Assembly (NCBI GenBank): GCA_026393895.1
Contig: JAPKZG010000038.1
Span: 1 to 64,000 of the forward strand
Direction: 5' to 3'
Length of the DNA: 64,000 nt
Origin: Candidatus Aminicenantota bacterium
GTDB taxonomy: Bacteria; Acidobacteriota; Aminicenantia; Aminicenantales; UBA4085
The translations under genes and the position numbers were made by a program. Each line of letters opens with the position of its first letter. Position 1 is the first letter of the stretch. Positions 7,648 to 15,874 of this stretch are shown here, one piece after another. The notes beneath the pieces were generated by a model that did no database searches, was not told the origin of the DNA, and saw nothing but the letters and a program-made list of their open reading frames with translations.

Positions 7648-9427
7648 GTTTCGATTTAAAAAGAGCGAACAATTGCCCGGCGATCGGGGCGGCCATGGCT
7701 CCTCCCCCGCCGCCGTACTCGACGAGGACGGTGACGACGATTTGAGGCCGGATTCGAGGTGCGAACCCGGTGAACCAGGCGTGTGTTTTTTTAACCTTGG
7801 CGCCGGCGACGATCCGGTCGGCGGTTTCCCGGCTGATCGTCTGGGTCGAACCGGTCTTGCCGCAGGCCGCGAAGCCGTCGACCCGGGCGGCCTGGCCGGT
7901 TCCCCCCTCGTTGACCGACCGCCACATCCCTTCAATCACGTTTTCGAAAACCGAGGCGGGAATGGTCGGCGCCGGTTCATCGACGAGGTCCCCTGAAGTG
8001 TCGCGGAGAAGATGGGGGCGGACGCCTTTGCCCCGGTTGGCCAGGCGGGCGGTCATCGCCGCAATCTGTATCGGCGTCGTCTGGAGCGGGCCTTGGCCGA
8101 TCGCCACGGAAATCGTCTCCCCGGGAAACCATTCCTCGTCCCGGGTCGCTTTTTTCCATTGGGTGGACGGCACCAGGCCTTCCTTTTCCCCGGCGATGTC
8201 GATGCCGGTTTTTCGCCCCAAACCCATCAGACCCGCATACCGGGCGATCGTGTCGACGGAGATCCGGCGCCCGAGCTGATAGAAAAAAATGTTGCAGGAA
8301 TAGCGGATGGCGTCGCGAAGGGACAGCGCCCCGTGCCCGGCTTCGTTCCAGCAGTGGCGGACGGCCCCGTAGATTTCGATCGTCCCGCCGCAATAAAATG
8401 TCGTGTCCAGGCTGATGGCCCCGGAATCGAGGGCCGCGATCCCCATGACCGGCTTGAACAACGAACCCGGCGAATATTGCCCCTGAAGGGCGCGGTTGAG
8501 AAGCGGGTTATCCGGGTTTTGAACGAAGGCCTGCCACTCCTCGGGGGTAAAGCGGTTGATAAATTTGTTCGGGTCAAACGTCGGAAAACTGGCCAGGGCC
8601 AGGATTTCGCCCGTCGCCGGCTCCAGGACGACGATCGCGCCCTCCTTGTCGCCCAGGAGTTCTTCGGCCTTGACCTGGAGGTCGTAATCGATCGTCAAGG
8701 CGAGTTTCGGGCTGGGCTGCGGCTCGACCCGTTCGAGTTCGCCCTGCTTGCGGCCGAGACTGTCGACGATTTCGACGAGCCGTCCGTCCCGGCCGGCGAT
8801 GCGTTGGTTGTACGCCCCCTCGATCCCCATTTTCCCGATCATGTCGCCGGGCCGCAGTTCCTCGGGATGAGCTTTCAAATCTTCCGCGTCGGCTTCCTGC
8901 AGGTAGCCGAGCACGTGGGAACCCAAGGAGGCATAGGGATAAATCCGCCTCGGCTCGGTTTCGACGATTAATTCCGGAAGATCGTTTTTCCGGGCTTCGA
9001 TCCGGGCCACTTCCCCAAACGTCAGCTTATCCTTGACGACGATCGGGCGGAACGCCGGCCACGACTTGTATTTTTCGACGCGGGCCGAGACGACGGACGG
9101 TTCCAAGCCAAGCAGCGAAGCGATCCGGGCGATTGATCCCGCTTCATCCCGGGTGTTTTCCCGGATGAAGGAGGCCTTGAAGGCAGCTTGGTTGTCGGCC
9201 AGAATAATCTCACCCGACCGGTCGGTCAAAATCGCCCGCGGCGCCGGGAGGATGATGTCTCGCGTCCGGTTGGCGACGGACAGGGAGTCGTATTTTTTGA
9301 AGTCGAGGATCTGAATTTTCCAATACGCGACGAGGGCGACGCCGACCAAGATCGCGACCACGATGAAGACGATGCCGGCCCGGCGGCGGACCTGGGAAAA
9401 ATCCTCATAAATGCCTTTATCGCTCAT
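7616..9427 (-). CDS. mrdA: Penicillin-binding protein 2 (transpeptidase)
   Basis: This 603-residue class B PBP cross-links peptidoglycan in the elongasome. It has a short cytoplasmic N terminus, one membrane anchor (IVFIVVAILVGVALVAYW), a pedestal domain with ANRTRDIILPAPRAILTDR, and a C-terminal transpeptidase domain. Catalytic motifs are complete: the active-site serine in SPGSLFK (around residue 321), SCN (around 376) and KTG (around 524). The start ATGAGCGAT overlaps the mreD 3' end by 11 nt, with AAGG upstream. A longer in-frame start inside mreD is less likely. It acts with RodA, encoded immediately downstream. Confidence 0.95.
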   Translation of the reverse strand: MSDKGIYEDFSQVRRRAGIVFIVVAILVGVALVAYWKIQILDFKKYDSLSVANRTRDIILPAPRAILTDRSGEIILADNQAAFKASFIRENTRDEAGSIARIASLLGLEPSVVSARVEKYKSWPAFRPIVVKDKLTFGEVARIEARKNDLPELIVETEPRRIYPYASLGSHVLGYLQEADAEDLKAHPEELRPGDMIGKMGIEGAYNQRIAGRDGRLVEIVDSLGRKQGELERVEPQPSPKLALTIDYDLQVKAEELLGDKEGAIVVLEPATGEILALASFPTFDPNKFINRFTPEEWQAFVQNPDNPLLNRALQGQYSPGSLFKPVMGIAALDSGAISLDTTFYCGGTIEIYGAVRHCWNEAGHGALSLRDAIRYSCNIFFYQLGRRISVDTIARYAGLMGLGRKTGIDIAGEKEGLVPSTQWKKATRDEEWFPGETISVAIGQGPLQTTPIQIAAMTARLANRGKGVRPHLLRDTSGDLVDEPAPTIPASVFENVIEGMWRSVNEGGTGQAARVDGFAACGKTGSTQTISRETADRIVAGAKVKKTHAWFTGFAPRIRPQIVVTVLVEYGGGGGAMAAPIAGQLFALFKSKHDRSHPSPGN

Positions 9428-9899
9428 GACGGGCCTTGATCCGGCGGATTCCTTCATAAATCACGGAGGCCGCAACGGCGGAGACGACCGGACGCAGGGC
9501 GATGAGGCCGCCGGACCAGGGTAGCAGGCTTCGGCCGACGAGCACTGTCAGGCCGGCCCAAGCGGCGAACATCCCGACGGCCAAAACGGCAAAAAACACG
9601 AATGTCCGGAACACCGACTGGATGTTGATTTTCCGGGACACGTAACCGGCCAGAAACCCTCCCGGCGTCAGGCTCAGTCCCGCGAGGCCGAAAACGCCGA
9701 GGGAAAACGCGTCGACGATCAAGCCGCAGACGGCGCCGAAGACGGCCCCCGAAACCTCTCCCTCCAACGTCCCGAAGATGAGTACGGCCACGGAAAAAAC
9801 ATCCATGATCAAATCCGCGGGCGCCGACAGCGGGCGGAGGAGCGAAAAGACGAGAACCGCCGCCAGAACCCCGATTCCCCCGGCGATCCAGCTTCTCAT
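9417..9899 (-). CDS. mreD: Rod shape-determining protein MreD
   Basis: This 160-residue hydrophobic protein has about five membrane segments (GIGVLAAVLVFSLLRPLS, then DVFSVAVLIFGTLEG and others), the size and pattern of MreD. MreD links the MreB-MreC scaffold to the wall synthases in the inner membrane. Sequence conservation in this family is low, so the assignment rests partly on its place between mreC and mrdA. Its ATG overlaps the mreC stop as ATGA. The longer frame upstream runs antisense-like through mreC and was rejected. Confidence 0.88.
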   Translation of the reverse strand: MRSWIAGGIGVLAAVLVFSLLRPLSAPADLIMDVFSVAVLIFGTLEGEVSGAVFGAVCGLIVDAFSLGVFGLAGLSLTPGGFLAGYVSRKINIQSVFRTFVFFAVLAVGMFAAWAGLTVLVGRSLLPWSGGLIALRPVVSAVAASVIYEGIRRIKARHER

Positions 9900-10735
9900 T
9901 CGTTCTCCCCGACCGGACCGGTCAGGACGGCGACGATCGACAGGTCGCGGAAATCGAAGGCCGGACGAATGGCGATCTTTTTGAAAAGCGATCCGTCCGT
10001 CTGGACGGAAATGATCGTGCCGGCCCGAAGACCCGGCGGAAAGACGCGGTCGAACCCGGTCGTCGTCAACGCTTCGTTTTCGACCAGGGACTCGTCGGAG
10101 GCGGGGACATACGTCAACCATCCCCGGCCGGTGACGGGATCTCCGATCAGGATCCCCGAGACAGGGTGTTCCTCGCCGCGAACGCCGATCGCGCTGAGGG
10201 TGTCGGTGACAAGCTGGACGGTCGCTTCGCCGGCGCTGATCGGGGCGATGATCCGGCCGACGAGACGGCCCTGGGCATCGACCACCGGCATTTGATTTCG
10301 AAGTCCGTGGCGGGATCCCCGGTCGATGATGATCGACTTGTAGGGATTGGCCGCGTCGATCCCGATGACGTCGGCCAAAACAAACGCCCGCCGGAGCCCG
10401 CGGAGAAACGCGGCCGCCGCTGCCCGGTTTTCCAGACGATCCAAGCCGTTGCGGAGAAGAGTGTTTTCCTGCCGGAGGCGGAACAACTCGTCGCGGTAAG
10501 ACCGGTTTTGGGCCTCAACCCGGCGCAAATAGACGTAACGGTTCCAGATGTCCCCGCCTCCCCGGAGAAGGCTCCGGATCCCGTTCTGGATCGGGGCCAA
10601 GACGGCGAACGCCGTCCGTTCGAAGAAACTCGCTTCCTCACCGAGGGGAATCTGGAGCGAAAGAAGGATCGTCTGGGCGAACATCAGCCCGGCCAAGACG
10701 AGCGCGTTTTTTCGTTCTTTTAAAAACCGCGGCAT
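9896..10735 (-). CDS. mreC: Rod shape-determining protein MreC
   Basis: This 279-residue protein has an N-terminal membrane anchor (NALVLAGLMFAQTILLSLQI), a coiled coil around RVEAQNRSYRDELFRLRQEN, and the periplasmic beta-barrel domain with ADVIGIDAANPYKSIIIDRG and MPVVDAQGRLVGRI typical of MreC. It scaffolds PBP2/RodA outside the inner membrane. It starts 15 nt after the mreB stop and overlaps mreD by 4 nt. Confidence 0.94.
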   Translation of the reverse strand: MPRFLKERKNALVLAGLMFAQTILLSLQIPLGEEASFFERTAFAVLAPIQNGIRSLLRGGGDIWNRYVYLRRVEAQNRSYRDELFRLRQENTLLRNGLDRLENRAAAAAFLRGLRRAFVLADVIGIDAANPYKSIIIDRGSRHGLRNQMPVVDAQGRLVGRIIAPISAGEATVQLVTDTLSAIGVRGEEHPVSGILIGDPVTGRGWLTYVPASDESLVENEALTTTGFDRVFPPGLRAGTIISVQTDGSLFKKIAIRPAFDFRDLSIVAVLTGPVGENE

Positions 10736-10750
10736 GGCGAAGCCGCCGAT

Positions 10751-11782
10751 TTACGGGATGGCGACCTTCCGGAGCAGCTCGAGGTCGTCCAGCATTTTTC
10801 CCGCCCCCAAAACGACCGCCGTCAGCGGATCATCGGTGATGAAAACGGGAAGCTGCGTTTCCTCCCGGATGCGTTTGTCCAGGTTTTTAAGAAGCGCCCC
10901 GCCGCCGGTCAGGATGATGCCGCGGTCGATGATATCGGCCGAGAGTTCGGGCGGCGTTTTTTCCAGGGCGATCCGGACGGCGTTGACGATCGCGGCCACG
11001 ACTTCCTCGAGCGCCTCGCGGATTTCCTGGTCGTCGATGACGATCGTTTTCGGGATGCCCTCGCGGAGGTCGCGCCCCTTGATTTCCATGGTCAGCGGCT
11101 CATCGAGCGGATAGGCCGACCCGATCTGAATCTTCACGTTCTCGGCCGAACGCTCGCCGATCAGAAGGTTGTATTTTTTCTTGAGGTATTGAAGGATCGC
11201 CTCGTCCATCTCGTTGCCCGCGATCCGGATGGAATGATTGAAGACGATCCCGTTCAACGAAATGACGGCGATGTCCGTGGTGCCGCCGCCGATATCGACG
11301 ACCATGTTCCCCGTCGGTTCGGCGATCGGGAGTTCGGCCCCGACCGCGGCCGACATCGGTTGCTCGACGAGGAAGACCTCGGTCGCCTTGGCCCGCATGG
11401 CCACGTCCTTGACCGCCCGGCGCTCGACCTGAGTGATCCCGGTCGGGATGCCGATCACGATCCGCGGGCGGAGAAGGAACCCGCGGTTGTTGGTCGCCTT
11501 CTTGATGAAAAAATCCAGCATTTTTTCGGCGACCTCGAAGTCGGCGATGACGCCGTCGCGCATCGGCCGGATGGCCAGGATGTTGGCCGGCGTCTTGCCC
11601 AGCATTTCCTTCGCCCGCAACCCGACGGCCTCGACCTTACCGGTCTGCTTGTTGATGACGACGATGGACGGCTCCTGAATGATGATCCCCTTGCCCTTCA
11701 TGAAGACCAGGGTGTTGGCCGTTCCTAAATCGATGGCCAGATCACAGAACAACCTGTTTTTAAACCAGCTAAAAAGACTCAT
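10751..11782 (-). CDS. mreB: Rod shape-determining protein MreB (bacterial actin)
   Basis: This 343-residue actin-fold ATPase forms membrane-associated filaments that direct lateral wall growth. Actin-family nucleotide motifs are present: phosphate 1 DLGTANTLVF, phosphate 2 DIGGGTTDIAVI and the adenosine loop GIILTGGGALLKNL. The N terminus MSLFSWFKN forms an amphipathic membrane-binding end. An AGGAAAG ribosome site precedes the ATG. It is the first gene of the mreBCD-mrdA-rodA-radical SAM operon. I see no convincing promoter in the AT-richer stretch just upstream. Confidence 0.97.
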   Translation of the reverse strand: MSLFSWFKNRLFCDLAIDLGTANTLVFMKGKGIIIQEPSIVVINKQTGKVEAVGLRAKEMLGKTPANILAIRPMRDGVIADFEVAEKMLDFFIKKATNNRGFLLRPRIVIGIPTGITQVERRAVKDVAMRAKATEVFLVEQPMSAAVGAELPIAEPTGNMVVDIGGGTTDIAVISLNGIVFNHSIRIAGNEMDEAILQYLKKKYNLLIGERSAENVKIQIGSAYPLDEPLTMEIKGRDLREGIPKTIVIDDQEIREALEEVVAAIVNAVRIALEKTPPELSADIIDRGIILTGGGALLKNLDKRIREETQLPVFITDDPLTAVVLGAGKMLDDLELLRKVAIP

Positions 11783-11840
11783 TCCGTGTCTTTCCTATTC
11801 TTTTTAGAGGTGCTATTTAAACACAATTTTCCGCCGCGCG

Positions 11841-12026
11841 CAATGAGCGGGTAAAACCCTGTAAGTGATCGCCTATAGGTTGTCCACGATCCAGGATGCG
11901 GACTCCATTCTGTTTCTGGACAAGAACCGGATCGTGGCCGTGGGAACGCACGCCTCGTTGCTGGCCGAAAACGAATTCTATCGGATGTTGGTCGCAAATC
12001 AGCAGATCCATAACGCCCCGGCTTGA
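11841..12026 (+). pseudogene. Decayed C-terminal end of an ABC exporter ATPase
   Basis: Read in the frame ending with the TGA at 12024-12026, this stretch encodes the end of an ABC-transporter nucleotide-binding domain. It gives AGKTL, a TAA stop, VIAYRLSTIQDADSI, then IVAVGTHASLLAE and a C-terminal tail. In intact exporters this is the segment after the D-loop (VIAHRLSTI...ADxI...GxxxExGTHxxLL). The H-loop histidine is Tyr, and stop codons lie at 11862 and 11844, so the piece cannot be functional. The rest of the gene is missing and mreB lies immediately upstream on the other strand. It is probably a deletion remnant. Confidence 0.75.
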
Positions 12027-12078
12027 TCGTATCCCTCCTTCCGGGCCGGTCGGAAACCGGAAAAAAAGACGTTGCCAC

Positions 12079-12107
12079 TTGACTGAAATCGGGATTCTTT
12101 ATATAAA
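12079..12107 (+). promoter_or_regulatory. Promoter of the OPT transporter gene
   Basis: TTGACT (12079-12084), 17 bp and TATAAA (12102-12107) lie 26 nt before the start codon, which is preceded by AAAGGAGG. Confidence 0.75.
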
Positions 12108-12133
12108 TAGGCCCTTGGTTCAAAGGAGGACGC

Positions 12134-14158
12134 ATGAGCCAGCAACCGTATGTTCCTGAAAAAACGAACATGAAGGAATTCACGCTCCGGGCTCTTCTCA
12201 TCGGGATTGTCATGACCGTCGTCCTGGGCGCGGCCAACGCCTACCTCGGCCTCCGGGCGGGGATGACGATCGCAGCCACCTACCCCGCAGCCGTTATCGG
12301 GATGGCCGTCCTCCGCCTGATGAAGGGCTCGATCCTCGAGGAAAACTTCGCCCGGACTGTCGGCTCCATCGGCGAGTCGGTCGCGGCCGGAGCCATTTTC
12401 ACGATCCCCGGGTTCCTACTCGCGGGCGTGTGGCTGAGATTCGACACGTTCGACGCCTACATCAAGACGACCGCCCTCCTGTTCGTCGGCGGCATTCTCG
12501 GGATTCTGTTCGTGACCTTCCTCCGCCGGGTCATGGTCACCGACCCCGACCTCGGCTTTCCCGAATCCGTGGCCGCTGCCGAAATCCACAAGGCCGGCCA
12601 GCAAGGCAGCGGCGGAGCCAAACACCTGTTCCGGGCCATGGGCCTCGGCTCCCTGTTTTACGCCCTGGACATGTTCGGTGTTTATGCCGCCTCCAGAGAT
12701 TTCCTTTTTAAAATCGGCAAGATCGGCTCCAGTTTCGTCCGCCTCGGAACGGAGGAAACGTCGGCAAAAGTGACCGCCGGCGGCATAGTGTCCGTCTCCG
12801 GGCCGGGCATTTTCCCCGCCTACCTGGGCGTCGGATACATCATCGGTCCGAGGCTGGCCTCCCTAAACTTCGCCGGCGGGCTCCTTGCCTGGGGCCTGTT
12901 CGCCCCGGTCCTGATGTTTTTTCTCGGCCCTCAGCTGATCGACACGATCTACGGGGTTGGGGCCGTCGTTCCGGCCGCGGATTGGACCGATATGGTCACG
13001 AACGTCTGGAAATTCATCATCCGTCCGATCGCCGTCGGCGGCATGCTCGTCGGCGCCGGGTACACGCTGTTCATGATGAGAAAAAGCCTCGGCATCGGGA
13101 TCAAACGGTCGATCTCCGACGTCAAAAAATCCACCGGGCACCAGGAAGTCGTCTCCCGCCTCGAAAAAGACCTCAATATTAAAATCGTCCTGGGCGGGCT
13201 GGCCCTGACCTTCGTCTGCATGATCCTCGTCTACCGCATCTTCGCCGGGGCCTTCCTGCCGGCGCTCATCGCCGCGGTCGTCATGGGCGTGGCCGGTTTC
13301 TTTTTCGCCGCCGTCTCCGGCAACCTCGTCGGAACAATCGGCTCGTCCAACAATCCCATTTCCGGATTGACCCTCTCGACCCTGATCATCGCCGCCCTGC
13401 TCATGGTCCTCGTCGGGGCCGCCGGGGCCAGCGGCGTGGCGGCCGTGCTGGGCGTGGCCGCCGTCGTCTGCGTTTCCTCGGCTGTGACCGGCGAAATGCT
13501 CCAGGACCTCAAGGTCGGCCATATCCTCGGCGGAACGCCGTGGAAAATGCAGACCGGCAATATTATCGGAATTTTCGTGGCCTCCGCGGTCATGTATTTC
13601 CCGTTGATGCTGCTCAACAGCGCCTACACCTTCGGCAGCCGCGAACTCGCCGCCCCGCAGGCCGGATTGATGGCCGCCCTCGCCAAGGGCATCGTCGGCG
13701 GAGAGATGGCCTGGCCGCTTGTCATCAGCGGCATGCTGATGGGCTTCGCCATGATTCTTCTCAAGGTCAAATCGCCGATGCTGGTTTCCGTCGGCATGTA
13801 CCTTCCCCTGGAAACCACCTTTGCCATCTTCGTCGGCGGCATGATCAAGGGACTCGCCGACAAGGTCGTGGCCAAGCGCGGGTTCAACGAAGCCCAGAAA
13901 GCCCGGGCAGCCAACGTCGGCATCCTGCTCGCCGCCGGACTGATTGCGGGAGAGGGATTGACCGGGCTGTTCAAGGCCTTGTGGAAAATCCTGTATGACC
14001 AGCACGCCATCGGCATCAACATCCCCCGGCTCTTCGGTGCGCCATCCTACTGGCTTGGCCTCGTCGCTCTCGTCGCCATTGGCTATTATTTGATCTACGT
14101 GCCTCTTAAGAACGCCGGGAAGGCCGACGAACCCCCGCCGCCGTCGGCGGTGATGTAA
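12134..14158 (+). CDS. OPT-family oligopeptide transporter
   Basis: This 674-residue polytopic protein begins with EFTLRALLIGIVMTVVLGAA followed by NAYLGLRAGMTIAATYPAAV, typical of the oligopeptide transporter (OPT) family. The TIGSSNNPISGLTLSTLI segment near residue 400 is also typical. OPT proteins are proton-coupled importers of small peptides or metal-chelate conjugates; the substrate here is unknown. About fifteen hydrophobic segments are present. It has a strong AAAGGAGG ribosome site and its own promoter. It is followed by three palindromic repeats rather than a conventional terminator. Confidence 0.93.
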   Translation: MSQQPYVPEKTNMKEFTLRALLIGIVMTVVLGAANAYLGLRAGMTIAATYPAAVIGMAVLRLMKGSILEENFARTVGSIGESVAAGAIFTIPGFLLAGVWLRFDTFDAYIKTTALLFVGGILGILFVTFLRRVMVTDPDLGFPESVAAAEIHKAGQQGSGGAKHLFRAMGLGSLFYALDMFGVYAASRDFLFKIGKIGSSFVRLGTEETSAKVTAGGIVSVSGPGIFPAYLGVGYIIGPRLASLNFAGGLLAWGLFAPVLMFFLGPQLIDTIYGVGAVVPAADWTDMVTNVWKFIIRPIAVGGMLVGAGYTLFMMRKSLGIGIKRSISDVKKSTGHQEVVSRLEKDLNIKIVLGGLALTFVCMILVYRIFAGAFLPALIAAVVMGVAGFFFAAVSGNLVGTIGSSNNPISGLTLSTLIIAALLMVLVGAAGASGVAAVLGVAAVVCVSSAVTGEMLQDLKVGHILGGTPWKMQTGNIIGIFVASAVMYFPLMLLNSAYTFGSRELAAPQAGLMAALAKGIVGGEMAWPLVISGMLMGFAMILLKVKSPMLVSVGMYLPLETTFAIFVGGMIKGLADKVVAKRGFNEAQKARAANVGILLAAGLIAGEGLTGLFKALWKILYDQHAIGINIPRLFGAPSYWLGLVALVAIGYYLIYVPLKNAGKADEPPPPSAVM

Positions 14159-14178
14159 ACATCAAGGCCTAGGCAGCT

Positions 14179-14245
14179 CGCGAAAGATCATCGCTTACTG
14201 GGGGACAGGTCTTTGACCTGTCCCCGGTCGGAAGACATCTGGTTT
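14179..14245. repeat. Palindromic repeat unit A
   Basis: GGGGACAGGTC (14201-14211), loop TTT and GACCTGTCCCC (14215-14225) form a perfect 11-bp stem. It is preceded by ATCATCGCTTACTG and followed by GGAAGACATC, both shared with the neighbouring copies. It may also terminate the OPT transcript, though no T-run follows. Confidence 0.85.
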
Positions 14246-14262
14246 TCGGCTCTCGAAGCATA

Positions 14263-14322
14263 CGAAAGATCATCGCTTGTTTGGAGACAGGACCAGAATC
14301 CTGTCCCCGCCAGGAAGACATC
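14263..14322. repeat. Palindromic repeat unit B
   Basis: GGAGACAGGA (14283-14292), a 6-nt loop and TCCTGTCCCC (14299-14308) form a stem with one A-C mismatch. The unit has the same ATCATCGCTT left flank and GGAAGACATC right flank as unit A. Confidence 0.8.
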
Positions 14323-14350
14323 GGGTGTTAGACCACGGGAACTCGCGGCC

Positions 14351-14390
14351 CATCATCGCTTACTGGGGGACGGAACTTTGTTCCGTCCCC
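14351..14390. repeat. Palindromic repeat unit C, abutting the def promoter
   Basis: GGGGACGGAAC (14366-14376), loop TTT and GTTCCGTCCCC (14380-14390) form a perfect stem with compensating changes relative to unit A. The left flank ATCATCGCTTACTG is conserved. The right arm ends 9 nt before the def -10 box. Confidence 0.85.
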
Positions 14391-14399
14391 GACTTGGGA

Positions 14400-14405
14400 T
14401 AAAAT
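14400..14405 (+). promoter_or_regulatory. Putative -10 box of a leaderless def transcript
   Basis: TAAAAT ends 6 nt before the def ATG and no Shine-Dalgarno sequence is present. A weak -35 candidate (TTGTTC at 14378-14383, 16-bp spacing) would fall in the palindrome's right arm. Confidence 0.5.
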
Positions 14406-14411
14406 AATACC

Positions 14412-14921
14412 ATGGCCATACGCCCCATCATTACCATCGGGCATAAAACGTTGTCCCGGAAAGCCGCGCCCGTGGAAGAAATCGACGACGACGTGCGCTT
14501 GCTGGCCCGGGACATGGTCGAAACCCTGCACGCCGCTCCCGGCATCGGGCTTTCAGCTCCTCAGGTCAATGCCGGCGTCCGCTTGATCGTCGTCGACCTG
14601 TCCATCGGCGAAAATCCCGACGAACTCATCGTCATGGCCAATCCCGAAATCACGGCCCAGGAGGGCGCCTGCGTCCGGGAGGAGGGTTGCTTGTCCGTTC
14701 CCGAAGTCTTCGAGAAAGTGTCGCGGCCGCAGAAAATCACGGTCCGCGGCCTCGGCCTCGACGGCCGGGAAAAAATCATAGAAGCCCAGGACCTTCTCGC
14801 CCGCGCTTTTTGCCACGAAATCGACCACCTGGAAGGGAAATTGTTCGTCGACCGCCTTTCGCCGCTGAAACGCAGCCTGATTCGGAAAAAGTTTAAAAAA
14901 GCCGCGGCCGCCGCGTCTTGA
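14412..14921 (+). CDS. def: Peptide deformylase
   Basis: This 169-residue metalloenzyme removes the formyl group from nascent N-terminal fMet. All three family motifs are present: GIGLSAPQ (around residue 43), EEGCLS with the metal-binding Cys (around 90) and HEIDH with two metal His and the catalytic Glu (around 134-139). It starts the def-fmt pair and its TGA overlaps a possible TTG of fmt. The start has no Shine-Dalgarno sequence; instead TAAAAT stands 6 nt upstream, suggesting leaderless initiation. Confidence 0.97.
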   Translation: MAIRPIITIGHKTLSRKAAPVEEIDDDVRLLARDMVETLHAAPGIGLSAPQVNAGVRLIVVDLSIGENPDELIVMANPEITAQEGACVREEGCLSVPEVFEKVSRPQKITVRGLGLDGREKIIEAQDLLARAFCHEIDHLEGKLFVDRLSPLKRSLIRKKFKKAAAAAS

Positions 14922-14929
14922 GCGACATC

Positions 14930-15871
14930 ATGCGCGTCGTCTTTTTCGGAAGCCCGGAAGCCGCGCTGCCTTCGATCCGGGCCTTACGCGGCGCGGGACA
15001 TGAAATCCCCCTCATCGTCGCCCAACCCGACCGCCCGGCGGGCCGGGGCAAAAAATTGCTTCCCGGCCCGGTCAAACGCTTCGCCCTCGAACATGAAATC
15101 CCCATGGTCCAACCGGAAAAGATACGCCAGGACCCCGAAATCCTGGACCGGCTGAGGGCGGCGGAACCCGACATCCAGGTCGTCGTCGCCTACGGCCAGA
15201 TCATCCCGATGCCGGTCATAGCCCTTCCGCGGTTTTGGACGATCAACGTTCATTTTTCCATCCTGCCCCGCTATCGCGGGGCCGCGCCGGTCGCGGCCGC
15301 CATAGCGGCCGGTGAGACGCGGACGGGGGTGACGATCTTTCGTCTCGACCAAAAAATTGACGAAGGCGATGTTTTGTCCGGGGAGGAGACGGCGATCGGT
15401 CCGGCGGAGACGGCCGGGGAGCTCGAAGCCCGGCTGGCCGAACTCGGAGCCGGGCTTCTCTTGCGGACGCTCGCCCAAATCGAAACGATCGTTCCCCGGC
15501 CGCAGGACCATTCCCAGGCAACGCTCGCGCCCAAGCTCCGTAAAGAAGACGGCTTGTTGAATTGGGGAAAAACCGCCGTCGAAATCGACCGGCGCGTCCG
15601 GGCTATGACCCCGCGGCCGTCGGCCTACACTCATCTTCATGAAGGCCGGTTGATTGTTCTCGCCGGCTGCCCGGAAGAAGGAGTCGCCTCACCCGCTCAT
15701 CAGGGGCCCCCCGGAACAATCGCGGGCTTGTCCAAGACGGGGATTTCCGTCGCCTGCGGCGGTGGAACGCGTTACTTAATCACCCGGCTCAATCCGGAAA
15801 ACCGTGTGGAAATGGCCGCCGCTGCTTTTATTCTGGGAGGGGGAATCCAAACGGGCGATTTATTGGAATGA
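14930..15871 (+). CDS. fmt: Methionyl-tRNA formyltransferase
   Basis: This 313-residue enzyme formylates initiator Met-tRNA with 10-formyl-THF. The N-terminal Rossmann-like catalytic domain shows VVFFGSPEAALPSIRAL, VVAYGQIIP and the signature HFSILPRYRGAAPV with the catalytic Asn/His region, then GVTIFRLDQKIDEGDVL. A C-terminal OB-like domain follows. The ATG at 14930 is chosen because it begins the first beta strand directly. A TTG four codons upstream overlaps the def stop and is a possible coupled start. Its substrate tRNA gene lies at 50.2 kb. Confidence 0.95.
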   Translation: MRVVFFGSPEAALPSIRALRGAGHEIPLIVAQPDRPAGRGKKLLPGPVKRFALEHEIPMVQPEKIRQDPEILDRLRAAEPDIQVVVAYGQIIPMPVIALPRFWTINVHFSILPRYRGAAPVAAAIAAGETRTGVTIFRLDQKIDEGDVLSGEETAIGPAETAGELEARLAELGAGLLLRTLAQIETIVPRPQDHSQATLAPKLRKEDGLLNWGKTAVEIDRRVRAMTPRPSAYTHLHEGRLIVLAGCPEEGVASPAHQGPPGTIAGLSKTGISVACGGGTRYLITRLNPENRVEMAAAAFILGGGIQTGDLLE

Positions 15872-15874
15872 AGA

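Larger units (their letters stand above)
11783..12133. other. Intergenic region between mreB and the OPT gene
   Basis: The 351 bases hold the ABC-exporter relic, the mreB 5' leader and the OPT promoter. No intact gene was seen. Confidence 0.7.
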
